Shown in pieces: positions 1 through 10,439 of a stretch of 64,000 nt of DNA (its first letter is position 1; each line of letters starts with the position of its first letter). The stretch lies in the NCBI GenBank assembly GCA_963693305.1, contig OY855913.1:4353001-4417000 (forward strand), read 5' to 3'. The position numbers and the translations under genes are program-made. Origin of the DNA: Meandrina meandrites. Lineage: Eukaryota > Cnidaria > Anthozoa > Scleractinia > Meandrinidae. Under the pieces are notes generated by a model, which was given only the letters and a program-made list of their open reading frames with translations, was not told where the DNA came from and did not search any database.

Positions 1-193
1 TCTGATTCCCGTCAAGTTACTTTTCTGCAAGTCTGACTAAGTGCAAGTCAGAACTTTTTAAGGGATATAGAAACAAATTCCACAGGCCTCCCACATGAGC
101 AGATTCCCAGAGGTAGGGATCCTGTGCAATGCACTGACTGGAAGAAAAGTGTTGGATGATGTTTGATTGTTTGTTTTCTCTCCTGTCAATCAG

Positions 194-572
194 GTTTAGT
201 GACGGCTACAGTGGCATCTGAAGTATACAAAGCTGCTCAGCCAGCGTTACTTTACCTTGTGCCGTTTACGCTTCTACCCATTCTGGTCATGGCTTATTTA
301 AAGGTAAGTTCCTGTCTTTTTTTGCATCGTTAGCTTTACCCAGTCACGCACTGGCAGTGGTTGCGTGACATCAATTTAGGTGACCAGCAGGAGGTTGGGA
401 AAGAAGCCAAAAATTATAAAAAATCGAAAAAAAAAAGTGCTTGACACTGCAGGGAAATGAAGAGAAACTACATTGAATTACTTGTTTTTTGTCTCTGCAG
501 GGCGATCTACGGAAAATGTGGCAAGATCCCTTTGTAGCAGCAGGTGCTAAATTGAAATTTTTGGATGTATGA
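194..572 (+). CDS. SPPL3: Signal peptide peptidase-like 3, C-terminal two exons (partial)
   Basis: Two exons are visible: 194-303 (phase 1 at its start, donor GTAAGT at 304) and 501-572 (acceptor CTCTGCAG, stop TGA at 570-572). The first encodes a segment containing [16 protein letters not shown], which is the PAL motif and last transmembrane segment of presenilin/SPP aspartyl proteases. The second encodes [11 protein letters not shown] and ends in KFLDV. The string MAYLKGDLR-MW and the short tail match SPPL3 rather than SPPL2 or HM13. SPPL3 is a Golgi-resident intramembrane protease that releases type II proteins such as glycosyltransferases. The catalytic YD and GLGD aspartates would lie in exons upstream of the window and are not seen. 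A polyadenylation hexamer follows at 607. Confidence 0.93.
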
Positions 573-606
573 CACATGGCAGAAGGGACAATGTCAAAAA
601 CCCACA

Positions 607-612
607 AATAAA
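607..612 (+). terminator. Polyadenylation signal AATAAA after SPPL3
   Basis: An AATAAA hexamer lies 35 bp after the SPPL3 stop codon. The position is plausible for a short 3' UTR, but further AATAAA-like sites follow (for example near 793), so the site actually used is not certain. Confidence 0.45.
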
Positions 613-2129
613 AGGAGCTACAACAAGCAAGAGCCAAATGAATATTTAGTAAAGAATTTGAAGCCCTGTTGCCATTTTGTGAATCATTTGTGATGGTGAA
701 TTGTACTTGTCTTGCCTCGAACCTAAAATGCAGTCGCTCCATGGGCTTAAAGTTGGACGGAAGTTTGATTCGACAGACACGTTAGGGGAATGGAATAAAA
801 ACAAGGAATCTCATAGGTTTTTAAGGGCGGAGCCCTAGATAAACAGGAACAAAGTCATAGTTTCAGTTCTTTGCAGCCTGCTTGGGTCTAGATAACCAGT
901 CTGAAATAGGACAATAAGTGAACAAGTTGGTGTGAAGATAATTTAACCAGTTATTATGCACTTCTGTACATAATTGGACAGCCATTGCATTATACAGTGC
1001 GACTACTCCGATGAAGGCCACCTAAGCAAATTCTTTGCAAATTGACCAATTTAGTCTTTGATTGTCAAAATCAAAGCCTATTGTAAGTTCGAGGATTTTA
1101 TTCATTTAATTTGTACAGAATTTTTTTGGGTAGCCTTGGCTGAAGTAGATTGTTTCAGGCTCTCAGTAGTTGGGGACTAAGGCCAGTGAAGGTTCTCCCA
1201 GTAAACATATTCATTTTGATCAGCCTTGTCTTTTACATTAAGCTATTTTCTTTCTTCCGCCGACCACAACCTTTATAAAATGACTCTTAGTAAGAGTGCA
1301 CTTGGGTCTTCAGGTTACAAGTCGTTGTCAATATCTTTCTTATTAACTACGCTATTCCACTAACACGGGTAAATATTGCGTTCCATTCTATACTGAAATG
1401 TTTAAATATTTACCTTCCCTATATTCTTGGTGTCTTGAAAGGTTTTTTGGTAACCGTTGTTTAGAGCGTGACGCAACGTCTCACCCCACCAAGAACGACC
1501 ATTGCGTGACGATCGAGAGAGTTGTGTGACAAATGCAAATAACGTCTACATAAAAGTCTAACATAGGAGGTTTATTAATTTACTTGTAAATAGTAAGAAC
1601 ACAAGCGTATTTATTATTAGCGAGAAGAGTTTTTATGCAAAAAGGTTAAAACTGAAAGGGTATAGACGGGCGGTTATTAAAACAGTTTATAGATAGTTGC
1701 GGCTAACAGCAATGGAGCTATCTAAGAATGGCAATCTCATCCAATACAGAATAAATAAAAAATTGTTTTTGTTATTAGACTGCGGTTGTCTTTTTCTCTT
1801 TTAATTTCGGAGTGGATGCCGAAACTTAATAACAGTAACAAGCCTGAAGAAACTTAAAACCGGGCGGTAAGGTGCGGTACTCACAGCAAAAGTCTGAGGT
1901 TTATGTAAGGACAGTTTGGGTGACTTGTAGTCATGCGCTATTGTAGTGCATTTGCCCAGAGAAATTACTTGTTGGGCTTGGAAATATTTATTTTGTTTTA
2001 ATGTTGAAGTTAACCGATTGCAGCTTGGAAAATCGTGTCCAATTAAGAACGATTTCAAGAGGCTTCAAGACATGTCTTGAACCAGAAAAATAGGCGACAG
2101 TGCTCAACAAGTGATAGGAACACATTTGG
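613..2129. other. Non-coding stretch without recognisable gene
   Basis: AT-rich sequence downstream of SPPL3. No exon with plausible splice sites and no recognisable protein similarity was found. It contains one of the scattered TTGCGTGAC motifs (1502-1510; another is at 361-369 in the SPPL3 intron). It may include an extended SPPL3 3' UTR. Confidence 0.5.
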
Positions 2130-2955
2130 TGAGGTTGGACATTAGCGCTCGCCCAGGCGAGTGTCAAAACTGTCGGGCGAGTACCAATCACCGATCACTC
2201 GCCCGGTTTGGCGAGTACGGTTTTCAGCTCCAGAATATATTATTCAAGATAAGAGTAACTTTCTACTTTCCACAGCTGATGGTTCGCAAACATACAAAAA
2301 TAGCTTCGCTTGGTAATCGCTAAATGATGAAGAGACCTTGATAATGAACTGAGAGACTCAACGGAAACCTTGTAAACTTCCTTAAACTAGCTTAAACTAA
2401 CGAACAGATTCAAACGTGATTAAAAATTAAAGTTGGATATTTTATGTTCGCGGGCGGAGAAGGAGGGGGTGCGGGGGGGGGGGGGGGGGTAGGGCGAGTG
2501 AAAAATTAGGGACCTTACGAAACCACGACGGTGACTGCAACGAGAACGTCGCTAAACAAAAGGCTTAATGAGCAGTTCAATAGCTCAGCACGTGCGTTTT
2601 CCATCTTGGTACATTTCTTTGTCGTCCTCTGCAAAACAACGACGTGAAATTGCCAAATTTTGCGTAGTCTGGAGAACGTGAACTACGACGACGAATTTTT
2701 CTTGTTTTTATTTTGAATTTAATAATGCGCTTACATATTCAGCTAGAGATCAGTCCTGACAAAAATGAACGCCCTAAAAAAATGAGAATAATTGCGAAAA
2801 TGTTAAGGAAATATAAATACATTTTTTAGTCGACGTTGTCGTCAGCGTTGCCGTCGTGGTTTCGTAAGGTCCCTAATAATTATCTGGGCGGGTGCGGCTT
2901 GAAGGTCACTCGCCCAAATGGCGAGCGCTCCGAAATTTTAGTTTCCAACCCCGAT
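2130..2955. mobile_element. Inverted-repeat element with CTCGCC-rich ends, host of a nested MITE
   Basis: The left end (about 2132-2165) reads GAGGTTGGACATTAGCGCTC followed by GCCCAGGCGAGTG. The right end (about 2898-2955), read in reverse complement, begins GGGGTTGGAAACT and then shows GGAGCGCTCGCC and GGGCGAGTGACC. The two ends therefore form an imperfect terminal inverted repeat rich in CTCGCC/GGCGAG. The interior also has CTCGCCC blocks around 2142-2215 and an 18-bp G run near 2472-2489. It encodes no transposase and looks like a non-autonomous DNA transposon, interrupted by a second element at 2508-2874. The boundaries are approximate. Confidence 0.6.
2508..2874. mobile_element. MITE with 24-bp terminal inverted repeats, nested in a larger element
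   Basis: The left arm 2508-2531 (AGGGACCTTACGAAACCACG plus ACGG) is the exact reverse complement of the right arm 2851-2874. Internal CGACGTTG and CAACGAGAACGTCG blocks extend the complementarity less perfectly. The element is 367 bp long with no ORF. The flanks do not show one clean target-site duplication (TTA on the left and TAA on the right if the ends are taken as GGGACC). It lies inside the 2130-2955 element. Confidence 0.8.
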
Positions 2956-3209
2956 GACTAAGGGACGGACAATTCTCTCTTTGAGCGGGGGGGGGGGGGG
3001 GGGGGGGGGGGGGGGAGAGAAGGCTCAGCTCAGTAATCCTGCACAGAAAAAACGGCTGGAAAAAAACGTGCAAAAGGAGCCATATGGGGAAAACATTAAG
3101 CAAGCGCTTTCTACTAAATTTTTCAATTTTTTTAAAATTTTTCACTGGAGCAGTTCATCGCCTTCTCCAGGAATTTGGTCAGATTAAGGATTCTGTTGTA
3201 AACCAATCA

Positions 3210-3950
3210 GAGCCAGTTGTGAACGGCAACAAAAGCTACCCAGAATTCAAATTCCAGTTAATAACGCAAGACTTCACAATATCAGAACTAAAGAATCTTA
3301 AATGCAACAAGTCTAATGGCATGGGCAATATACCTCCGAGAATACTTAACGATTCCGCTGCTGTTATTGCTAAGCTGCTGACGAAAATCATCAACACTTC
3401 CATCGCGATGGGAGTTGTCCCTGACGAATGGAAGTGCGCAAAGGTAACGCCAGTGTTTAAAAAAGGCAAAAGAATTGAAATGGATAACTATCGTCCAATC
3501 TCTGTTCTGCCGGTTGCCTCAAAGTTATTAGAAAGGGCTGTCCATCGTCAACTGTATCAGTCACTGGCTTGGCAGGCACCAAATATTATATTTAATAAGT
3601 CCTTACCAGTGCGGCTTTCGTAAAAATCACTCCACTGAGTCAGCTGCAATATCCTTCACAGACTCAATACGACGGGGTATGGACCAGTACTAACTGGTGC
3701 GGTTTTCATCGACTTACGAAAAGCTTTTGACACTGTGGATCATGAGATCATCGTCTCTAAGCTTAAAGCCACTGGAATTTCTGGAACTGAACTACACTGG
3801 TTTAAAGACTATCTAAGCAACCGTACTCAGCAAGTCAGCGTAGAGAATGAACTGTCTGGAGCCAGGTTTATTACATCGGGAGTCCCCCAGGGATCGACTC
3901 TTGGACCCTTGCTTTTCGTCCTGCTTATAAACGACCTTCCTACTAGTTAA
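3210..3950 (+). pseudogene. Degenerate CR1/L2-like LINE reverse transcriptase fragment
   Basis: Translation gives a non-LTR reverse transcriptase in pieces. The N-terminal part includes NKSNGMGNIPPRIL, VTPVFKKG and NYRPISVLP (about 3300-3560). A frame change follows near 3600-3610, where the peptide continues as [12 protein letters not shown], and another near 3690, leading to motif [14 protein letters not shown] (about 3704-3745) and motif [15 protein letters not shown] (about 3878-3920). The catalytic YADD motif C is absent: the homology stops at 3950 with a stop codon and unrelated sequence. [12 protein letters not shown] is typical of the CR1/L2/Jockey group. The copy is frameshifted and deleted, hence inactive. 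Confidence 0.85.
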
Positions 3951-4249
3951 GCGTCCCTAACTATGGTAACGATACACATGGATAGCGCGACAGGTGAATT
4001 TTCAGTCAAGTTTGGTGCTTGGTAAGGGTGCCTTTTAATTTTATTGCTGTTTTATTCATCAAACTTTTTAAAACTACTACTAAGGTGTCAGAAATTTACG
4101 AAGGAAAAAGACAATTTGCGTGCAAGCCTTTCAAGCCTTCAGGTCACCGCGAATAACAATTACCGCGTAAACAGCGACTCAGAATACATATCTAGTAAGT
4201 TGATACGTGTGAGTGACGTATCGGTAAGATCCTCGCGTTATAGTCACAT

Positions 4250-4665
4250 CACGCTACGATGCCCCAAGAGCAACAGACCGACAGAAGGGGGGAAAACTTT
4301 TGCTTCTACATCAACTTCATGATGGAATTCCCTACCTCCTAACATAAGATCCTGTGAAAGCATTAATGATTTTAAAGAGAAATGCATCAAGCTTATAAAG
4401 ATGGGGTATGCAAATATTGAACATTTCCCAATTTCATAGTGTCTTTTTACTCTTTTTATTGCATGCACCAACAAGAATTTAGTCCATTTTATTGATATTA
4501 GCAATTTTACCAGTTTTATACTCATCATTATTCATAGTTAGATATTTTTAAAATTATTGTAATTTATATTTTAATTGTTTAAGCGAGGGCCACGGGTTGG
4601 TCAGTCAGCGACTGTAAAGTGTTTTAACCCTCATTAATTAAAGTTACTTACTTACTTACTTACTC
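4250..4665 (+). mobile_element. 3' end of a CR1/L2-like LINE with CTTA microsatellite tail
   Basis: The stretch around 4290-4400 encodes, across a stop codon, WNSLPPNIRSCESINDFKEK, the C-terminal motif common at the end of CR1/L2-type ORF2 proteins. A short 3' UTR follows and ends in a CTTA repeat at about 4644-4664, a microsatellite tail of the kind these LINEs carry instead of poly(A). It lies downstream of the reverse transcriptase fragment in the same orientation, so the two probably come from one copy with an internal deletion or replacement at about 3950-4250. Confidence 0.72.
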
Positions 4666-4947
4666 GCCGGGACCGTGATTCAATGACCGCAACTCGCGGG
4701 TCTTACCTGAATTTCAGTGAAATTTTAAGAGGTTTCAAGAAGGGATACAAGGAAGAAAATTATTTTTGGAACACCACCAGACAGTGGACCCAACGCAAGA
4801 GCATCAAAGGCTATCAAAGGACTTTTGGGGTGTTCATCTACTAATTCTTAACTTCAAATTCTAATTTAAAAATCACATTAAATCTTCACCATTCATTAAT
4901 CCATTAGTGAAATTATTTATATTCCCAAACATATCCCCAAAAATCAC
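4666..4947. other. Short non-coding spacer before the satellite
   Basis: Unique-looking AT-rich sequence. It contains CGCAACTCGCGGGTC (about 4689-4703), vaguely like the satellite unit that follows. No gene is recognisable. Confidence 0.4.
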
Positions 4948-7900
4948 CGCGGTGAGCGTGATTCCCGCGAATCGATTGCGAAGCGATTCGCGGTGAGCGC
5001 AATTCGCGGTGAGCGCGATTCGCGGTATCCGGGATTCGCGGTGAACGCAATTCGCAGTGAGCGCGATTCGCGGTATCCGGGATTCGCGGTGAACGCAATT
5101 CGCCGTGAGCGCGATTCGCGGTTAGTGCAATTCGCGGTGAGCACGATTCGCGGTTAGCGGGATTCGCGGTTAGAGGGATTCGCAGTGAGCGCGATTCACG
5201 GTTAGCGCAATTCGCGGTGAGCGCGATTCGCGGTGAGCGCGATTCGCGGTAAGCGGGATTCGCGGTTAGCAGGATTCGCGGTTAGCGGGATTCGCGGTTA
5301 GCGGAATTCGCGGTGAGCGCGATTCACGGTTAGCGCAATTCGCGGTAAGCGCGATTCGCGGTTAGCACGATTCGCGGTTAGCGCGATTCGCGGTTAGCGC
5401 GATTCGCGGTGTGCGCGATTCGCGGTGAGCGCGATTCGCGGTGAGCGCGATTCGCGGTGAGCAGGATTCGCGGTTAGCGCGATTCGCGGTTAGCGCGCTT
5501 CGCGGTTAGCGCGCTTCGCAGTTAGCGCGATTCGCGGTGTGCGCGATTCGCGGTGTGCGCGATTCGCGGTGAGCGCGATTCGCGGTGAGCGCGATTCGCA
5601 ATGAGCGCGATTCCCGGTTAGCGCAATTCGCGGTAAGCGCGATTCGCGGTATGCGGGATTCGCGGTGAGCGCGATTCGCGGTGAGCGCGATTCGCTATGT
5701 GCGCGATTCGCGGTGAGCGCGATTCGCGGTGAGCGCGTTTCGCGGTGTGCGCGATTCACGGTGAGCGCTATTCGCGGTGAGCGCGATTCACGGTGTGCGA
5801 GATTCGCGGTGAGCGCGATTCGCGGTGAGCGCGATTCGCGGTGAGCGCGATTCGCGGTGAGCGCGATTCGCGGTGAGCGCTATTCGCGGTTAGCGCGATT
5901 CGCAGTTAGCGCAATTCGCGGTATGCGGGATTCGCGGTGAGTGCAATTCGCGGTGAGCGCGAGTCGCGGTTAGTGCAATTGGCGGTGACCGCAATTCGCG
6001 GTGAGCGCGATTCGCGGTGAGCGCGATTCGCGGTGAGCGCGATTCGCGGTGAGCGCGATTCGCGGTGAGCGCGATTCGCGGTGAGCGCGATTCGCGGTGA
6101 GCGCGATTCGCGGTGAGCGCGATTCGCGGTGAGCGCGATTCGCGGTGAGCGCGTGATTCGCGGTGAGCGCGATTCGCGGTGAGCGCGATTCGCAATGAGC
6201 GCGATTCGCGGTTAGCGCAGCTCGCGGTGAGCGCGATTCGCGGTATGCGGGATTCGCGGTGAGCGCGATTCGCTGTGTGCGCGATTCGCGGTGAGCGCGA
6301 TTCGCGGTGAGCGCGATTCGCGGTAAGCGGGATTCTCGGTTAGCACGATTCGCGGTTAGGGGGATTCGCGGTTAGCGGGATTCGCGGTTAGCGGGATTCG
6401 CGGTTAGCGGGATTCGCGGTTAGCGCGATTCGCGGGATTCGCGGTGAGCGCGACTCACGGTGAGCGCGATTCGCGGTGAGAGCGATTCGCGGTAAGCGCA
6501 ATTCGCGGTGAGCGCGATTCGCGTTATGCGGGATTCGCGGTGAACGCGATTCGCCGTGAGCGCGATTCGCGGTTAGTGCAATTCGCAGTGAGCGCGATTC
6601 GCGGTGAGCGCGATTCGCGGTGAGCACGATTCGCGGTTAGCGGGATTCGCGGTTAGAGGGATTCGCAGTGAGCGCGATTCACGGTTAGCGCAATTCGCGG
6701 TGAGCGCGATTCGCGGTGAGCGCGATTCGCGGTAAGCGGGATTCGCTTTTAGCGCGATTCGTGGTCAGCGGGATTCGCGGTTAGCAGGATTCGCGGTTAG
6801 CGGGATTCGCGGTTAGCGGGATTTGCGGTGAGCGCGATTCACGGTTAGCGCAATTGGCGGTGTGCGCGATTCGTGGTGTGCGAGATTCGCGGTGAGCGCG
6901 ATTCGCGGTGAGCACGATTCGCTTTTAGCGCGATTCGCGGTCAGCGGGATTCGCGGTTAGCAGGATTCGCGGTTAGCGGGATTCGCGGTTAGCGGGATTC
7001 GCGGTGAGCGCGATTCACGGTTAGCGCAATTGGCGGTGTGCGCGATTCGTGGTGTGCGAGATTCGCGGTGAGCGCGATTCGCGGTGTGCGCGATTCGCGG
7101 TGTGTGAGATTCGCGGTGAGCGCGATTCGCAATGAGCGCGATTCGCGGTGAGCGCAATTCGCGGTGAGCGCGATTCGCGGTATGCGGGATTCGCGGTGAG
7201 CGCGATTCGCGGTGAGCGCGATTCGCGGTGAGCGCTATTCGCGGTTAGCGCGATTCGCGGTTAGCGCAATTCGCAGTATGCGGGTTTCGCGGTGAGCGCT
7301 ATTCGCGGTGAGCGCGAGTCGCCTTTAGTGCAATTCGCGGTGACCGCGATTCGCGGTGAGCGCGATTCGCGGTGAGCGCGATTCGCTGTGTGCGCGATTC
7401 GCGGTGAGCGCGATTTGCGGTGAGCGCGATTCGCGGTAAGCGGGATTCTCGGTTAGCACGATTCGCGGTTAGGGGGATTCGCGGTTAGCGGGATTCGCGG
7501 TTAGCGGGATTCGCGGTTAGCGGGATTCGCGGTTAGCGCGATTCGCGGTTAGCGGGATTCGCGGTTAGCGGGATTCGCGGTGAGCGCGACTCACGGTGAG
7601 CGCGATTCGCGGTGAGCGCGATTCGCGGTAAGCGCAATTCGCGGTGAGCGCGATTCGCGTTATGCAGGATTCGCGGTGAACGCGATTCGCCGTGAGCGCG
7701 ATTCGCGGTTAGTGCAATTCGCGGTGAGCGCGATTCGCGGTGAGCGCGATTCGCGGTGAGCACGATTCGCGGTTAGCGAGATTTGTGGTTAGAGGGATTC
7801 GCAGTGAGCGCGATTCACGGTTAGCGCAATTCGCGGTGAGCGCATTTCGCGGTGAGCGCGATTCGCGGTAAGCGGGATTCGCTTTTAGCGCGATTCGCGG

Positions 7901-7948
7901 TCAGCGGGATTCGCGGTTAGCAGGATTCGCGGTTAGCGGGATTCGCGG

Positions 7949-8743
7949 TTAGCGGGATTCGCGGTGAGCGCGATTCACGGTTAGCGCAATTCGCGGTGAG
8001 CGCGATTCGCAATGAGCGCGATTCGCAGTTAGCGCAATTCGCGGTGAGCGCGATTCGCAGTATGCTGGATTCACGGTGAGCGCGATTCGCGGTGAGCGCG
8101 ATTCGCGGTGAGCGCGATTCGCGGTGTGCGCGATTCGCGGTGTGCGCGATTGGCGGTGTGCGCGATTCGCGGTTAGCGCAATTCGCGGTGAGCGCGATTC
8201 GCGGTGAGCGCAATTCGCGGTATGCGGGATTCGCGGTGAGCGCAATTCGCGGTATGCGGGATTCGCGGGTGTGCGCGATTCGCGGTGAGCGCGATTCGCG
8301 GTGAGGGGGATTAACGGTTAGCGCGATTAACGGTTAGCGCGATTTGCGGTTAGCGCACTTCGCGGTGTCCACGATTCGCGGTGAGCGCGATTCACGGTTA
8401 GCGCAATTCGCGGTGAGCGCGATTCGCAATGAGCGCGATTCGCAGTTAGCGCAATTCGCGGTGAGCGCGATTCGCAGTATGCTGGATTCACGGTGAGCGC
8501 GATTCGCGGTGAGCGCGATTCGCGGTGAGCGCGATTCGCGGTGTGCGCGATTCGCGGTGTGCGCGATTGGCGGTGTGCGCGATTCGCGGTTAGCGCAATT
8601 CGCGGTGAGCGCGATTCGCGGTGAGCGCAATTCGCGGTATGCGGGATTCGCGGTGAGCGCAATTCGCGGTATGCGGGATTCGCGGGTGTGCGCGATTCGC
8701 GGTGAGCGCGATTCGCGGTGAGGGGGATTAACGGTTAGCGCGA
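7949..8743. repeat. Higher-order duplication of about 417 bp inside the satellite
   Basis: Two adjacent blocks of about 417 bp are nearly identical, including rare variant units. The marker AGGGGGATTAACGGTTAGCG starts at 8304 and again at 8721; CGCGGGTGTGCGC, with one extra G, is also shared. The 417-bp length is 26 units plus that extra base. Degraded copies of the marker recur at 8881, 9383 and 9946. This shows segmental amplification of multi-unit blocks. Confidence 0.9.
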
Positions 8744-10439
8744 TTAACGGTTAGCGCGATTTGCGGTTAGCGCACTTCGCGGTGTCCACGATTCGCGGTG
8801 AGCGCGATTCACGGTTAGCGCAATTCGCGGTGAGCGCGATTCGCGTTGAGCGCGATTCGCGGTGAGCGCGATTCGCGGTGAGGGGGATTAACGGTTAGCG
8901 CGATTCGCGGTTAGCGCGCTTCGCGGTGTCCACGATTCGCGGTGAGCGCGATTCACGGTTAGCGCGATTCGCGGTGAGCGCGATTCGCGGTGAGCGCGAT
9001 TCGCGGTGAGCGCCATTCACGGTTAGCGCAATTCGCGGTGAGCGCGATTCGCGGTGAGCGCGATTCGCGGTGAGCGCGATTCGCGGTGAGCGCGATTCGC
9101 TGTGTGCGCAATTCGCGGTTAGCGCGATTCGCGGTTAGCGCGATTCGCGGTAAGCGATTCGCGATTCGCAGTGAGCGCGATTCGCAGTGAGCGCGATTCG
9201 CAGTGTGCGCGATTCGCGGTGTGCGAGATTCGCGGTGTGCGCGATTCGCGGTTAGCGCAATTCGCGGTGAGCGCGATTCGCGGTGAGCGCAATTCGCGGT
9301 ATGCGGGATTCGCGGTGAGCGCAATTCGCGGTATGCGGGATTCGCGGGTGTGCGCGATTCGCGGTGAGCGCGATTCGCGGTGAGGGGGATTAACGGTTAG
9401 CGCGATTAACGGTTAGCGCGATTTGCGGTTAGCGCACTTCGCGGTGTCCACGATTCGCGGTGAGCGCGATTCACGGTTAGCGATTCGCGATTCGCAGTGA
9501 CAGCGATTCGCGGTGAGCGCGATTCGCGGTGTGCGCGATTCGCGGTGTGCGAGATTCGCGGTGAGGGCGATTCGCAATGAGCGCAATTCGCTGTTAGCGC
9601 AATTCGCGGTGAGCGCGATTCGCGGTATGCGGGATTCGCGGCGAGCGCGATTCGCGGTGAGCGCGATTCGCGGTGAGCGCGATTCGCTGTGTGCGCGATT
9701 CGCGGTGAGCGCAATTCGCGGTGTGCGCGATTCGCGGTGTGCGCGATTCGCGGTGAGCGCGATTCGCGGTGTGCGCGATTCGCGGTGAGCGCGATTCGTG
9801 GTGAGCGTGATTCGCGATTCGCAATTCGCGGTGAGCGCGATTCGCGGTGAGTGCGATTCGCGGTAAGCGCGATTCGCTGTGTGCGCGATTCGCGGTGAGC
9901 GCGATTCGCGGTGTGCGCGATTCGTGGTGAGCGCGATTCGCGGTGAGGGGGATTAACGGTTAGCACGATTCGCGGTTAGCGCGCTTCGCGGTGTCCACGA
10001 TTCGTGGTGAGCGCGATTCACGGTTAGCGCAATTCGCGGTGAGCGCGATTCGCGGTATGCGGGATTCGCGGTAAGCGCGATTCGCGGTGAGCGCGATTTG
10101 CGGTTAGCGCGATTCGCTGTGTGCGCGATTCGCGGTGAGCGAGATTCGCGGTGTGCGCGATTCCCGGTGTGCGCGATTCGCGGTGAGCGCGATTCGCGGT
10201 GAGCGAGATTCGCGGTGTGCGCGATTCGCGGTGTGCGCGATTCGCGGTGAGCGCGATTCGCGGTGAGCGCGATTCGCAATGAGCGCGATTCGCGGTTAGC
10301 GCAATTCGCGGTATGCGGGATTCGCGGTGAGCGCGATTCGCGGTGAGTGCGATTCGCGGTAAGCGCGATTCGCTGTGTGCGCGATTCGCGGTGAGCGCGA
10401 TTCGCGGTGAGCGCGATTCGCGGTGAGCGCGATTCGCAA

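Noticed and set aside
2954..3187. Poly-Gly and poly-Pro open frames around the G run
   Set aside because: They arise from a homopolymer of about 30 G between repeat elements; no gene context.
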